From Desulfosporosinus meridiei DSM 13257 (GTDB lineage Bacteria; Bacillota; Desulfitobacteriia; Desulfitobacteriales; Desulfitobacteriaceae): a DNA stretch of 64,000 bases. The notes under the pieces are model-generated. The model saw only the letters and a program-made list of their open reading frames with translations, searched no databases and was not told where the DNA came from. The position numbers were made by a program, and so were the translations under genes. Shown piece by piece: positions 26,458 to 37,346 of the stretch. The stretch's first letter is position 1. Every line of letters begins with the position of its first letter. The DNA is taken from the NCBI RefSeq assembly GCF_000231385.2, contig NC_018515.1:3120501-3184500 (forward strand), read 5' to 3'.

Positions 26458-28446
26458 TTAGTACCAATTACTTAATCCTAATAATTCCACCTTATCACGA
26501 TCATTGTTCAATATATTTAAATCCCAATTTTCTATCATAAATTTCAGTAGATTCATTCCTCTATCAGTGATTTCTAGAATAGTCCATTGATCATATTTTA
26601 ATAGTTCATTTTCAGAATAATTACCATGAATAAACCCTTTAGCTTTCTTTTCTGGAAATGGAAGATTAGCTAACTTGCTGTTCTTAACCTCGTTAATTAT
26701 GACTAAATTTCCCAAACTATTCTTAAGCAAGTAAATTTGCTCATGCGATTTATTTAAAAGCTGAGAAGTCCAGTAATCATTTCTGCCTCTTTGCGGGAAA
26801 ATATGCTCAATATTATTTCTATAAAACCAACCATCACTCAATAATCCTTCATAATCTAACTTTGAGATTCCAGCTTGTGATTTATGACTAAGATATCTTT
26901 CATATTGTACAAAGAAGTATTTAATTGGAAATTTAGTTTGATAGAATCCAGACTCAAAAAAATACTTAATTGTTCGTTTTACATTTTCGTTAGTTTGAAA
27001 AGAATTTATACATTCAGTTAGTCTTTTTTCTAAATTACATACTTTTTGATTAATTACTTCCTTGAAGTAATCACTGTAGCATATAAAGAATTCATCTGAA
27101 TCCTCCTTTTTTCTGCCATAATAATTTTCTTTCTCTTTATCTAATACAATAAACATCTTCAGAAATTCGTATGTATTTATTAATTTTAATATCTTTCTCA
27201 ACTGAATATCTTCACATTCATTGTTCAAAAGCGCCAGTAATAATAATGATAATTCGTTTATTTTCTCATTTTTAAAATTATTACTTGAATGTTGTGAACT
27301 TGTTCTTTTACCATCATTTATTGAAATTAGGATACGTCTAGTTCGTTCATGGCCCCTATATTCAGATTCATTATTCAAAACATACCAATTATAAACGCTC
27401 TTTTTTATACTTCTAATAAACTTAAGTATATCTGAAATTTCAATGTTCCCATTTGTAATGTTATCTGTTGTATAGTAATTATTTAGTAGGTATTTTGAAT
27501 AATAGATTCCTTTTTTTCGATAATCATACTCATAAGTAAGTTCATTATTATCAGGAAAAAAAAGGTTCGTATGATAGGCTAGAAAAATATCATCATTTAA
27601 CGGTTTATTCTTATTTTTACCCAAGTAATGATAAACATCTTTCCACCCATTATTAATCTGTTTTCTTAGTTCATCCGCTTGTCCATCATCATCAAGAAAC
27701 ATTGATGAAAGATAAATTAATCGGTTTTTCAGCAATTCTAATACCGATAACGGTTTCCCTCTATTGTTCATTGTTTCAAACGTAACAAATATATCTAAAT
27801 CATCACCTATAAAGTACATATTAAACAACATACGTTGAGATACTATTCTAAAGATATCTTGAATCTCATCAAAGCTCATTTGATTTAAATTTTTATAAAA
27901 ATAATCGTATGCAAATTCTAAATTCTGAGTATACTTCGTATTCTCAATATGTATGTCTAATACATCAGGAACACCTAGAATTTTTGACATGAAATAGTAG
28001 TAACTAGGATTTCCTTTTTCGTAGCTAAAGATGCAACTTTGTAATTTACTCTTTTCATTTTTCTTGTATACATATGTTTCTGTGATTTCCTTGAGTGTTG
28101 AGTAATTCAAATCGCTTGATTCATATTTGTTGAAAGTTATATCAATTATTGCTTTTATTAGAATTATAGAAGTTGTAATTCTTTGCTGGCCATCTACAAT
28201 ATAAAATGCGGTATATCCTCTACCATCAATAAGCCATTTGTCCTCAGACCAGTTCTTTACGACTTCATTGCTGATCTTTTCAAGAGTTAAAACGCCAGTA
28301 TAATGATTTTTTCCATCCCGTAAATTAGTGATATCCCTCCAGAAATCTTCTATTTCACTTTTCTCCCATGCATATCCTCTCTGATAATCAGGTATTCTAA
28401 ATAACCTGTTGCTAAATAGTGACACTAAGTTTGTTAGTTCAAACAT
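26458..28446 (-). CDS. GmrSD-type restriction protein (DUF262 plus DUF1524)
   Basis: 662 residues. The N-terminal DUF262 (GmrS-like) part has RIPDYQRGYAW and YIVDGQQRITT, the ParB/Srx-like nucleotide-binding signature. The C-terminal DUF1524 (GmrD-like) part has an HNH-like NNIEHIFPQRG and LGNLVIINEVKNSKLANLPF. Such one-chain proteins cut modified phage DNA (type IV restriction). ATG follows AAGGAG. Codon use is AT-rich like the rest of the island. No methylase neighbours. Confidence 0.85.
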   Translation of the reverse strand: MFELTNLVSLFSNRLFRIPDYQRGYAWEKSEIEDFWRDITNLRDGKNHYTGVLTLEKISNEVVKNWSEDKWLIDGRGYTAFYIVDGQQRITTSIILIKAIIDITFNKYESSDLNYSTLKEITETYVYKKNEKSKLQSCIFSYEKGNPSYYYFMSKILGVPDVLDIHIENTKYTQNLEFAYDYFYKNLNQMSFDEIQDIFRIVSQRMLFNMYFIGDDLDIFVTFETMNNRGKPLSVLELLKNRLIYLSSMFLDDDGQADELRKQINNGWKDVYHYLGKNKNKPLNDDIFLAYHTNLFFPDNNELTYEYDYRKKGIYYSKYLLNNYYTTDNITNGNIEISDILKFIRSIKKSVYNWYVLNNESEYRGHERTRRILISINDGKRTSSQHSSNNFKNEKINELSLLLLALLNNECEDIQLRKILKLINTYEFLKMFIVLDKEKENYYGRKKEDSDEFFICYSDYFKEVINQKVCNLEKRLTECINSFQTNENVKRTIKYFFESGFYQTKFPIKYFFVQYERYLSHKSQAGISKLDYEGLLSDGWFYRNNIEHIFPQRGRNDYWTSQLLNKSHEQIYLLKNSLGNLVIINEVKNSKLANLPFPEKKAKGFIHGNYSENELLKYDQWTILEITDRGMNLLKFMIENWDLNILNNDRDKVELLGLSNWY

Positions 28447-29250
28447 GTTTATCTCCTTCGTATTTTATGGTTCGTAGTAGTTGTCCCAAAAAATATGCGT
28501 ATTCCTTTTTCAACAACATCATTGCCTCCACATGGCTTGCCTGCATTAAACAAATGCCACCTGATCAGGCGTAGCCCTAGCGGATAGTTATTATTCTCTT
28601 ATAAATAAACTATCTATCGGGACACACATATCCTTTTCTAATCTACGGAATTCGTTTGTAGCTACATTTAACATCAAGATCTGCAACTTCATGCATTAAT
28701 TTCGGTTATCTATTTATAAATCAGCTAATTCTTGTGTATATAAATTCATTACTATTATGTACTATCCGTATTGAATACTCCATCATTGACATTTCCATAT
28801 CTGAACGCATATACATGGTGCTCATAAAATCCCATATAACGTGTTTAAATTTTATGGTTATACCATTCAACATTCTCCTAAATATTCCTTCAAATTTCGC
28901 GCAAAATTTTCTTCAGAGGCAAATAAGCCAATTTAAATTTAGAAGATAGGTTATAATCTTTAAGGGATAAAGCTACTCATAGTTTCATTTTTCATTTTGA
29001 TTTCCTCCTTTCTTTCACTCATCCCGCAATAAAAAGAGGCTATTCTCTTCAAAAAGAAAAATATAACCTCATAAGCCCATAACTAACTCTAAAAATAAAG
29101 AGCATAAAGATCTTTTTATATCTAGATACTCTTATTTTCCCATTTATGTTCTTTTGCCAATAGCTTCAAATTGTGCCCATTGCTCATTCGTTTTCTCAAC
29201 GTATTTCCAAGGAATCTGATGCTAGCACAATATACGGTATTCAAACCGTC
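28447..29250. other. 800-base gap, no supported gene
   Basis: AT-rich. Short open frames (for example at 28734) have neither a good ribosome site nor known residues. Probably marks the right edge of the accessory island. Confidence 0.35.
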
Positions 29251-30657
29251 TTATTTGCCCTTTTGACCACAATACGTCATCATTATTATACTCTCAACGT
29301 GTGCCGTCCACGGAAACATATCCACCGGCTGAACCTCAACCACCCGATATCCTCCACTCTGCAGTATCCCCAGATCTCGGGCCAAGGTCCCAGGATCACA
29401 AGAGACATAGATGATCTGATCCGGCTTCAATTCCAGCAATCGCTCCAGCACTCTCTTATGGGCTCCGGCCCGGGGCGGGTCGAGGACTACGATATCCGGC
29501 TGGTCGGTAATTTGACGAAAGGTATCTTCCACTTTGCCGGGGATAAACTCTACATTATCAATTTGGTTGCGCTTAGCATTCTCCTTGGCGTCTGCCACGG
29601 CGTAGGGATTTTCTTCGATTCCCCAGACCTTTTGGGCTTTGGCCGCCAGGGCTAGGGTGATAGTCCCGATTCCACAGTAAAGATCCCAAACTACTTTCTC
29701 TTTGGAAAGCTCCGCCCAATCCAGCACTGTGTTATAAAGTCTGCGGGTCTGAGTCGGGTTGACTTGCAGGAAGGCCAGAGGGGAGATCTTGAATTCCGCT
29801 CCCAGCACATTCTCTGTGAAATCCCCTTCGCCGACAATTCGTTCCGGCTCTCCTGAATGGGTGATCCCCCAAACCGAGCTGATTCCTGAGCCGGTTCCCT
29901 CAATTGATCCTGACCCTATATCTTCTTTGCCCAGCCCGGCCAATGCTCTCAAACTCTGAGCATCCCTCAAGGAGGTATCCTGCAAAGAAGCATCCGGCAG
30001 GGAGTCCAGAATCATCATTCCTTCTCCCTGGGAATTTTCCCGGAAGGTAATCGAGGTCAACTGGGGAAAGGATTTCTTACCCTCTTCGCTCAGAAATCCT
30101 TCTGCTTCCCGAACCCAGTGATTCATCCCTTCGCTGATCAGCAGACAGTCGTCAAAAGGAACCGTCGCTTTACTTTTTTCCTGATAATAGCCTAGGCTAC
30201 CTTCTTCCCCGCAGTGTAGCCTGGCTTTGTTACGGTAACGCCAGGGATGGTCCATCCCGATGGTAGGATGGATCGTTACAGAATCCAACTGTATTTTGCC
30301 GATTCTGGACAGAGCGTCTGCCACCCACCGCTTCTTCCAGACCAAGGTCTGTTCATAGTTCAGGTGCTGCAGCTGGCAGCCGCCGCAAACAGAGTATACG
30401 CTACAAGGCGGATTGACCCGATCCTCGGAGGCTTTGAGGATTCTAAGCAGTTTTCCTCGTTGCCAGTTTTTCTTCTCTTCCATAATCTGAACCTGGCCAA
30501 TTTCCCCTGGCAGCAAGCCGGGCACAAAGGTTGCTTTGCCCTCATGATAGCCCACAGCCATTCCCTCTGAAGAAAGGCGGAGGCCTTCCAAATCAATTAT
30601 CTTATTAATAACGCCGACAGCGCTAGTTTTCCCATTAACCGGATACTTTGATTTCAC
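29251..30657 (-). CDS. rlmD: RlmD-like 23S rRNA (uracil-5-)-methyltransferase
   Basis: 468 residues. N-terminal TRAM domain (about 20-70), iron-sulphur cluster Cys in CSVYSVCGGCQLQH (with a further Cys in the DDCLL region), SAM motifs DLYCGIGTITLALAAKA, DPPRAG and the catalytic Cys in SCDPGTLARDL. RlmD/RumA/TrmA family, methylates U in RNA; whether 23S or tRNA cannot be told. The start is GTG after GGAGG. An insertion around residues 225-275 (DASLQDTSLRDAQ... with repeated Ser/Gly) is not typical. Confidence 0.9.
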   Translation of the reverse strand: MKSKYPVNGKTSAVGVINKIIDLEGLRLSSEGMAVGYHEGKATFVPGLLPGEIGQVQIMEEKKNWQRGKLLRILKASEDRVNPPCSVYSVCGGCQLQHLNYEQTLVWKKRWVADALSRIGKIQLDSVTIHPTIGMDHPWRYRNKARLHCGEEGSLGYYQEKSKATVPFDDCLLISEGMNHWVREAEGFLSEEGKKSFPQLTSITFRENSQGEGMMILDSLPDASLQDTSLRDAQSLRALAGLGKEDIGSGSIEGTGSGISSVWGITHSGEPERIVGEGDFTENVLGAEFKISPLAFLQVNPTQTRRLYNTVLDWAELSKEKVVWDLYCGIGTITLALAAKAQKVWGIEENPYAVADAKENAKRNQIDNVEFIPGKVEDTFRQITDQPDIVVLDPPRAGAHKRVLERLLELKPDQIIYVSCDPGTLARDLGILQSGGYRVVEVQPVDMFPWTAHVESIIMMTYCGQKGK

Positions 30658-30722
30658 GCTTCTTTCCTCCCAAACGTAGTCCCATTTATTCTAAACCAAG
30701 GTCTCTGCCCTGTCCAACAGTT

Positions 30723-30783
30723 ACTTTGCCCTCATGATAGCCTGCAGCCATTCGTTCGAAGAAAGGCGGAGGCCTTCCAAATC
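30723..30783. repeat. Partial duplicate of the rlmD 5' coding region
   Basis: About 60 bases that match 30533-30593 inside the rlmD start region at roughly 90 percent, in the same orientation. Lies upstream of rlmD and probably is a leftover of a duplication. Confidence 0.65.
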
Positions 30784-30795
30784 CTTTTGCAAAGC

Positions 30796-30839
30796 CATAG
30801 GGCATGAATTACCACCTTCGGTTGGATTCATGCCCTATG
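30796..30839. terminator. 14-bp perfect stem hairpin
   Basis: CATAGGGCATGAAT/ATTCATGCCCTATG with a 16-base loop that itself has a short CC.../GG pairing. Lies between the CPBP gene end and rlmD; lacks a clear T-tract. Confidence 0.5.
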
Positions 30840-30933
30840 CTTATGATTTAGAAGGCTCTTTATATTGCTTCGTGAAGAAGACAGTATCCGAGATAGAAGA
30901 TCGAGATCCCCCGGTTTCGCGTTCTGCACAATA

Positions 30934-31650
30934 CTAATATCGCTGAATCCAAAGGGCAAGGGCCATAAGGACATTCCATGTCCCATGAGCAACGATTGCC
31001 GGCCAAATGCTTGAAGAACGTTCGTATAACCAAGTCAAGACGACACCACCGATAAATAAGGGGATAAAACGAATTATTTCTAAATGCAGTGCCGCAAAGA
31101 ACAGCCCTGTCAAAAGTATCCCTTTACCTCTTCCAAAGGTTTGGCGCAGTGGTGGGTAGATTAACCCTCGAAAAAACATCTCTTCTTTAATCGGAGCAAC
31201 AACTCCCCCCAAAAAGGTGAGCAGCATAAATTCCCAAGTATAGTTTGCACCATTTACTGCAATAGCAAAGCTCTGGGGAGCCGGAGTTCCAAATATTTTT
31301 GTCAATAGATTACCTAATAAACCGACTCCGATAAATAAGGCGATTCCCGTAATGAAGCCTAAAACAATAAACCTTCGCGAGGATTTAACAAATCCTAGGT
31401 CTGATAAGGGGCGGCGGATTAATTTAAGGAATACTATAATCACGCCGAAATAAAGCAGTGAATCTCCTAAGCCTACCTTTATAAAATTAAGAATTCCACG
31501 TACTGAATCTAAATCCTGAGGACTTTCTAACCATCCCAATGGAAATTCAATGATCGTTATTATAGCTACTAAAAGCAAGCCTTGCCAAATATTCCACTTT
31601 GGTTTTCGAAGGGGGATTTGAAGCTTAGTTTTTTTTGACATATCATTCAT
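30934..31650 (-). CDS. CPBP-family intramembrane protease (Abi-like)
   Basis: 238 residues, several TM helices. Conserved motif 1 KEEMFFRGLIYP (EExxxR) and motif 2 FAALH and VAHGTWNVLM supply the Glu and His residues of the CAAX-protease/bacteriocin-processing family. Stop TAG; beyond it the frame stays open for 29 codons to TAA. No nearby prenylated or bacteriocin substrate. Broad family, function open. Confidence 0.85.
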   Translation of the reverse strand: MNDMSKKTKLQIPLRKPKWNIWQGLLLVAIITIIEFPLGWLESPQDLDSVRGILNFIKVGLGDSLLYFGVIIVFLKLIRRPLSDLGFVKSSRRFIVLGFITGIALFIGVGLLGNLLTKIFGTPAPQSFAIAVNGANYTWEFMLLTFLGGVVAPIKEEMFFRGLIYPPLRQTFGRGKGILLTGLFFAALHLEIIRFIPLFIGGVVLTWLYERSSSIWPAIVAHGTWNVLMALALWIQRY

Positions 31651-32143
31651 CCTTAAGTACCAAAATTATCTCTATACCATTTTCAATTCTAACTGTTTGA
31701 ACATGTCTTGTCCACTTGCTACAGAAACATCGGCTTTCTTAGGCAATATATCTTATTTAATGGCATTAAATGGACAATTTTCGTGGAAATAATGTCAATC
31801 AGGCTGAATCAAGTTTAGATTTTCATAACTACAACAAAGAAACAAACTATTATAAGCATTGAACAATGGTATTGTCTTTCAAGGCGAGGGTTTGTATTAG
31901 TAATAATACAAAAAGAAGGGCCCTTGCGGAATCCCTTCTAATAAATGATATAGGTAAATGATAGATCAAAACGAAAAAGTTATAAATCGCCTTAAGAAAT
32001 TTTAAATTGGTATTAAGAGTTAAGATTTATAAGTCAGGAGTCATTAAACGACTATAAGTTAAGATTTACTCAAACTACTCTAAGTTAACAGTTATTAAAC
32101 TACTCTAAGTTAATTTAAAAATCCTTAATCTTAATCCTAACCC
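31651..32143. other. Gap with three 25-base tandem repeats
   Basis: Repeats at 32046-32071, 32072-32096 and 32097-32121, each beginning AAACKACT(C/A)TAAGTTAA, the first the most diverged. They sit 25 bases from the CoA-transferase stop. AT-rich, no gene seen. Confidence 0.55.
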
Positions 32144-33472
32144 TTACCCCCGCTTGCGCCAAATCCGCAGTTTTTGAGCCTCAGCGATTAAGCTCTCTCT
32201 GAAATCGGGATGAGCAATGGATATTAAGGCTTCGGCACGCTGCCATGATGACAGTCCTTTGAGATTAACCTTCCCATATTCTGTAACAACGTAATGAACA
32301 GTGGTTCTGGTGTCTGTGATTAATGAACCTAGGGTCATTACGGATTTAATACGGGATTGAACTTGCCCGCTTTTATCCGTATAGGTGGAAGGTAAGCAAA
32401 TAAAGCTCTTACCGCCTTTAGAATTATAGGCTGCTTCCACAAAGTCCAGTTGTCCCCCGGAACCTGTAATCATGTTTGAACCGGCAGACTCTGAACAAAC
32501 CTGACCTGCTAAATCAATTTCCAAAGCACTGTTGATAGATATTAGCTGATCGTTTTGGGAGGCAATGAAGGGATGATTGGTATAATCTACAGGATAAGCT
32601 GCTAAAGATGGATTATCTCGCATAAAGTCATAGAGTTTCTGGGTACCTGCAGCAAAGGCAAAGACAATCCTGCCTCGATCCCGCTGTTTGCACATTCCTG
32701 TGACTTTTCCTGCCGCTACCATATCGACAAAACCGTCCACCAGCATCTCCGTATGAATACCGAGATCCTTAAGATCTGAAGCTGCTATCATTTGCCCTAA
32801 AGCATTGGGCATTCCGCCAATTCCCAACTGAATACATGCCCCATTTTTAATCTCCGGCAGGACATAAGACGCTATTTTCTGATCCAATTCTGAAGCTGCT
32901 GCTGAAGGCAGCTGCGGCAGCCCTCTATGTCCTCCCTCGACAATATAGTCGACCTTAGAGATATGAACAGTATGATCATATCCGCCATGAACCCTGGGCA
33001 TATCTTCATTGACTTCAACAATAACATTGCGAGCTTTTTCAATGGCCGCAGCATAGTGGGATACTGTAACCCCAAAGCTAAAATATCCATAGTCATCCAT
33101 AGGTGCAACCTGAATTACGACAACATCTGTTTGCAAGTTCTCACGAATGTAGCGTGGAACCTCAGAATATTTAATCGGAATGTAATAAGCTAATCCTGCC
33201 TGCCCTAATTTTCGCTCTCGTCCTCCAAAATGCCAGCTATTCCAGATGAAATGTTCACCACTAGGATCACAGTCAATCATTGCCAAAGGGCCCATGATTA
33301 CTCCGCCACGCAAATTAACTTCGTGGAGTTCCTCTTTACGGCGAGCTAAAGCTTCACCCAATACACTGGCCATGCTTGCCGCAAACCCATACTCTACCCA
33401 ATCACCACTACGAACTACTTTAACGGCTTCATCAGCTGAAACGCACTTTTTGCGATACTCTTCCTTATACAT
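32144..33472 (-). CDS. CoA-transferase (acetyl-CoA hydrolase/4-hydroxybutyrate CoA-transferase family)
   Basis: 442 residues from the ATG after AGGGGG; a longer frame starts eight codons earlier. The C-terminal half has QLGIGGMPNALG and HTEMLVDGF, whose Glu is the expected catalytic residue, then NSALEIDLAGQVCSES and GSGGQLDF, a signature of acetate/butyryl-CoA-type transferases. Exchanges CoA between an acyl-CoA and acetate. It lies downstream of thlA, bcd, crt and hbd on the same strand, so probably closes a butyrate-type or fatty acid oxidation pathway. Confidence 0.9.
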   Translation of the reverse strand: MYKEEYRKKCVSADEAVKVVRSGDWVEYGFAASMASVLGEALARRKEELHEVNLRGGVIMGPLAMIDCDPSGEHFIWNSWHFGGRERKLGQAGLAYYIPIKYSEVPRYIRENLQTDVVVIQVAPMDDYGYFSFGVTVSHYAAAIEKARNVIVEVNEDMPRVHGGYDHTVHISKVDYIVEGGHRGLPQLPSAAASELDQKIASYVLPEIKNGACIQLGIGGMPNALGQMIAASDLKDLGIHTEMLVDGFVDMVAAGKVTGMCKQRDRGRIVFAFAAGTQKLYDFMRDNPSLAAYPVDYTNHPFIASQNDQLISINSALEIDLAGQVCSESAGSNMITGSGGQLDFVEAAYNSKGGKSFICLPSTYTDKSGQVQSRIKSVMTLGSLITDTRTTVHYVVTEYGKVNLKGLSSWQRAEALISIAHPDFRESLIAEAQKLRIWRKRG

Positions 33473-33856
33473 TGTACATCCCCCTTTTGCTTGCACTTAG
33501 TTTTCTTTTAGTTCTTAAATAACTTCAAATAAGGCAACAAATAAGGTACAAATATTTCTGGACGTATAAATGCAGCTATTACAATCAAGTGATTCTTAAC
33601 TTCAGATGGAGTTCGCCTAAGAGGAATACTTACTCCATCTAAGGCTTAGAAGAACCTATCCGGGGACGTAGCAGCCGTTATCTCATCCTCACCGCTGAAG
33701 TTGTTCTGCGTAGTTTGCGGTTCGGCGAAAACAACCTGCGCCGTTATGCTTCTCTTGAGTGCGGCGGCTTGGGCGAAACCTTCACCCGGGTTTCGTCACT
33801 GGATGCTTTCGTACTTGTAGAAGATGGGATTCCGGCTGGTAGTCATCGGATAAAGA
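33473..33856. other. Gap with a GC-richer block of unknown origin
   Basis: 33655-33845 is GC-richer than its surroundings. On the plus strand 33715-33909 is open (an LVEDGIPAGSH stretch), but no family is recognised and it overlaps the thiolase end. Confidence 0.35.
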
Positions 33857-35035
33857 CTAACGTTCTACAATTAAGGCGATTCCCTGACCTCCACCGATAC
33901 ACAAGGTAGCTAAACCGCGATGAGCATTACTCCTCTTCATTTCATGAAGCAGGGTTACCAAAATTCTCGTTCCGGAGGCACCAATAGGATGCCCCAGGGC
34001 AATTGCTCCACCATTTACGTTTGTTTTTTCTCGATCTAATTGGAGTTCTTTAGCAACTCCTAAGGTCTGAGAAGCAAAGGCTTCATTAGCTTCAACCAGG
34101 TCGATATCTTCAATCTTCAAGCCTGCTTTTTCTAACGCTTTGCGACTTGCCGGGATCGGACCTGTTCCCATTATCAAGGGATCTACCCCTGCAGAAGCCC
34201 ATGATTTAATGGTTGCTAAAGGAGTTAAACCAAGTTCTTCGGCTTTCTCCTTAGCCATTACAACGACAGCACCTGCACCATCGTTAATTCCGGAAGCATT
34301 AGCGGCTGTTACGCTTCCGTCCTTTTTAAATGCCGGGCGAAGTTTATTAATCCCCTCTAAAGTCACACCAAAACGCGGGAACTCATCTTGGGAAACAACG
34401 ATGGGATCTCCTTTACGTTGGGGGATAGAAACCGGAACAATTTCATCTTTGAATTTTCCGGCCTTAATAGCAGCTTCCGCACGGTTTTGGCTGATCACTG
34501 CATATTGATCTTGTTCCTCCCGGGAAATATCAAATTGAGTGGCAACATTTTCTGCTGTGATTCCCATATGAATGTTATGGAAAGCATCAGTTAGTCCGTC
34601 AAGGATCATTGTATCGACAATAGTCTCATTACCCATTCTATATCCCGTACGAGCCTTAGGCAGCGCATAAGGGGCAAGTGACATGCTCTCCATTCCGCCT
34701 GCAACAATAATATCTGCGTCTCCAACCATGATAGCTTGAGCCGCACTAACCACGGATTTTAGTCCTGAGCCGCATAATTTGTTCAGAGTCCAGGAAGGAA
34801 TCTCCTGAGGAACTCCTGCTTTAATAGCAGCTTGACGTGCCGGGTTTTGTCCTTGACCTCCTTGGAGTACATTACCTAATATAACTTCATCGACCTGGTC
34901 AGGAGTGATTCCTGCTCTCGAAATTGCTTCTTTGATAGCAATAGCCCCTAACTCAGCTGCAGGGATTTGTCCTAAAGCGCCGCTGAAGGAACCTACAGGT
35001 GTACGTACAGCACTTACGATAACTACGTCTCTCAT
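33857..35035 (-). CDS. Acetyl-CoA acetyltransferase (thiolase)
   Basis: 392 residues of biosynthetic-type thiolase length. [11 protein letters not shown] holds the acylated Cys88, GHPIGASG the His and LCIGGGQG the second Cys. Start is the second ATG (MRDVV) with AGGAG nine bases ahead. Condenses two acetyl-CoA or splits acetoacetyl-CoA. Middle of the acyl-CoA operon. Ends with TAG; reading on would run 26 codons to TGA. Confidence 0.92.
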   Translation of the reverse strand: MRDVVIVSAVRTPVGSFSGALGQIPAAELGAIAIKEAISRAGITPDQVDEVILGNVLQGGQGQNPARQAAIKAGVPQEIPSWTLNKLCGSGLKSVVSAAQAIMVGDADIIVAGGMESMSLAPYALPKARTGYRMGNETIVDTMILDGLTDAFHNIHMGITAENVATQFDISREEQDQYAVISQNRAEAAIKAGKFKDEIVPVSIPQRKGDPIVVSQDEFPRFGVTLEGINKLRPAFKKDGSVTAANASGINDGAGAVVVMAKEKAEELGLTPLATIKSWASAGVDPLIMGTGPIPASRKALEKAGLKIEDIDLVEANEAFASQTLGVAKELQLDREKTNVNGGAIALGHPIGASGTRILVTLLHEMKRSNAHRGLATLCIGGGQGIALIVER

Positions 35036-35186
35036 ATCAAACATCTCCTATACGATAAAATATCTGAATGGCCATTCAAAAACTCTCTATGATTATTATT
35101 AGCGAAGACCAAAAGGCGCTTCGCTAATAATAATGTTGATTGTTCTCTTTGGTCTACTCACTCCTAAAGTTAAGAAACTTAATTTC

Positions 35187-36326
35187 TTATTTAAGAATGT
35201 TAGCCGCAATAACCATGCGTTGAACTTCACTGGTTCCTTCATAAATTTCTGTGATTTTGGCATCCCGCATCATGCGTTCTGCAGGGTATTCACGTGTATA
35301 TCCATATCCTCCGTGGAGTTGAACGCCCATTGTGGTAACTGCCATTGCAGTTTCGGAAGCAAATAGCTTGGCCATAGCAGCAGCTTTGCTAACGGGTTTA
35401 TGTTGGGATGCCAAGTAAGCTGCTTGATAGACGAGGAGACGAGCAGCTTCAATTTGAGTGGCCATGTCAGCCAGTTTGAATTGTGTATTTTGGAACTCAG
35501 AAATGGCTTTGCCAAACTGTACTCTTTCTTTGGTATATTTCATAGCTTGCTCATAGGCACCTTGGGCAATTCCCAAAGCTTGGGAAGCGATTCCGATTCG
35601 ACCATAATCAAGGGTTTGCATAGCAACTTTAAAGCCTTGACCTTCTTGTCCAAGCAGATTTTCTGCTGGGACACGAACATCTTCAAAAACTAATTCATAA
35701 GTTGCTGATGAACGAATCCCCATCTTCTTCTCTTTTTTACCGAAGGAGAAACCAGGCATTCCCTTTTCAATAATAAAGGCTGCAATCCCACGATTACCTT
35801 TGCTCTTATCCATTTGAGCTGTAACGACGTAGGTGTCTGCATAATAGGCATTGGTTATAAAGATCTTGCTGCCATTAAGGATATAAAAATCTCCATCACG
35901 AACAGCGGTGGTGCGAGTGCCTGAGGCATCGGAACCAGCCATAGGCTCAGTTAAACCAAATGCTCCCAGCTTCTCACCGGTAGCTAAGGGTGTCAAATAT
36001 TTTTTCTTTTGCGCTTCGTTACCAAACATATTGATAGGATTTGCACAAAGACTTGCATGAGCAGATATAGTTACTCCAACTGAAGCATCGACACGAGAAA
36101 GCTCTTCTACAGTGATTGCATAAGAGATGTAGTCGGCACCAACACCGCCATACTCTTCAGGAAAAGTAACCCCTGCGAGACCAAGCTCGCCGGCTTTTTT
36201 CCATAAGTCTACTGAAAATTCTTCTTTCTCATCCCGTTCTTCCGCTCCCGGGCCACATTCTTTTTCTGCAAAGTCACGAACCATTTTACGCATCATGAGA
36301 TGGTCTTCAGTTAAATCAAAAATCAT
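35187..36326 (-). CDS. Acyl-CoA dehydrogenase (short-chain/butyryl-CoA type)
   Basis: 379 residues from the ATG after AAAGGA; a longer frame starts in the preceding gene's tail. [12 protein letters not shown] and [13 protein letters not shown] bind FAD, and [10 protein letters not shown] contains the family's catalytic Glu. Oxidises acyl-CoA to enoyl-CoA or works in reverse with electron transfer flavoprotein, which is not in the window. Neighbours suggest butyryl-CoA. Confidence 0.93.
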   Translation of the reverse strand: MIFDLTEDHLMMRKMVRDFAEKECGPGAEERDEKEEFSVDLWKKAGELGLAGVTFPEEYGGVGADYISYAITVEELSRVDASVGVTISAHASLCANPINMFGNEAQKKKYLTPLATGEKLGAFGLTEPMAGSDASGTRTTAVRDGDFYILNGSKIFITNAYYADTYVVTAQMDKSKGNRGIAAFIIEKGMPGFSFGKKEKKMGIRSSATYELVFEDVRVPAENLLGQEGQGFKVAMQTLDYGRIGIASQALGIAQGAYEQAMKYTKERVQFGKAISEFQNTQFKLADMATQIEAARLLVYQAAYLASQHKPVSKAAAMAKLFASETAMAVTTMGVQLHGGYGYTREYPAERMMRDAKITEIYEGTSEVQRMVIAANILK

Positions 36327-36537
36327 TATAAAATCAATCCTTTCATTTTTGACTAGTTTTCTGCTCACCTTCAAGACTTGCCCTTCGGCAATCCACACAT
36401 AGAACTAAAATCCTTTAATCGATTGTTTACACTCGATTAAGGCTTAAAGATCTCATTATTTTCACAAGGCAATTGCATAATTGGTAATAGCTTAGGTCGA
36501 ACATCGGCCAATGGAGTTCATTTTAGTGCTTAAGATT

Positions 36538-37320
36538 CTATTTTCCTTCAAAGGCTGGCTTACGCTTTTCTAGAAAGGCGCTGCATCCCTCGATTTGATC
36601 CTGGGTGCTGAAGGTCAATCCGAAGATTTCCGCTTCATAAGCTTGAGCACTATCTATATCCATATTCACACCACGTTGGATCGCACTCTTAGTCAGCTGT
36701 ACTGCAACGGGTGCCCGAGAGGAGATTTTTTTAGCCAGCTTCATAGCCTCTTCCATCAGGGTATCTAAGGGATAAATCTTATTAACTAACCCAATGCGAT
36801 AGGCTTCGTTAACATCTATGATGTCCCCGGTAAATAGTAACTCACTGGCTAACCCTGCACCAACCAGACGAGGTAAGCGTTGAGTCCCTCCAAATCCTGC
36901 AGTAAGTCCCAGGGTTACTTCCGGTTGACCGAATTTGGCATTTTCAGCAGCAATCCGAATATCGCAAGCCATAGCTAACTCGCATCCGCCACCTAAAGCA
37001 AAGCCATTAATAGCCGCAATAACAGGTTGTGGCATCAGTTCAATTTTACGAAAAACCGAATGCCCCAGTTGAGCAAAGCGCCGTGCTTGCATACAATTAA
37101 AATCTTTCATCTGAGAAATATCAGCCCCAGCGATAAAAGCCTTTTCCCCACTGCCAGTTAAAATCACTGCTTTGACACTGGAATCTCTCCCCAACTCATC
37201 GAGGGCGGTGGACAGTTCTGTTACTGTGTCACTATTTAAGGCATTTAATGCTTTAGGGCGATTGATGGTCAGCACTGCAACGGCACCGTTCTTTTCCAGT
37301 AACAGATTAGCGTACTCCAT
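36538..37320 (-). CDS. Enoyl-CoA hydratase (crotonase)
   Basis: 260 residues. GEKAFIAGADISQMKDF and INGFALGGGCELAMACD give the oxyanion hole and one catalytic Glu, and PEVTLGLTAGFGGTQRLPRLVG carries the other. Hydrates crotonyl-CoA. AGGAGG precedes the ATG. Stop TAG. Between hbd and bcd on one strand. Confidence 0.93.
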   Translation of the reverse strand: MEYANLLLEKNGAVAVLTINRPKALNALNSDTVTELSTALDELGRDSSVKAVILTGSGEKAFIAGADISQMKDFNCMQARRFAQLGHSVFRKIELMPQPVIAAINGFALGGGCELAMACDIRIAAENAKFGQPEVTLGLTAGFGGTQRLPRLVGAGLASELLFTGDIIDVNEAYRIGLVNKIYPLDTLMEEAMKLAKKISSRAPVAVQLTKSAIQRGVNMDIDSAQAYEAEIFGLTFSTQDQIEGCSAFLEKRKPAFEGK

Positions 37321-37346
37321 ACTTTTGCCCTCCTTACTTGTTGGAT

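Noticed and set aside
28734-28949. 71-codon plus-strand frame in the gap
   Set aside because: AT-rich chance frame; no start signal or family.
32040-32125. CRISPR array
   Set aside because: The repeats are directly adjacent without spacers.
33715-33909. Plus-strand frame by the thiolase end
   Set aside because: Overlaps the thiolase and shows no family.
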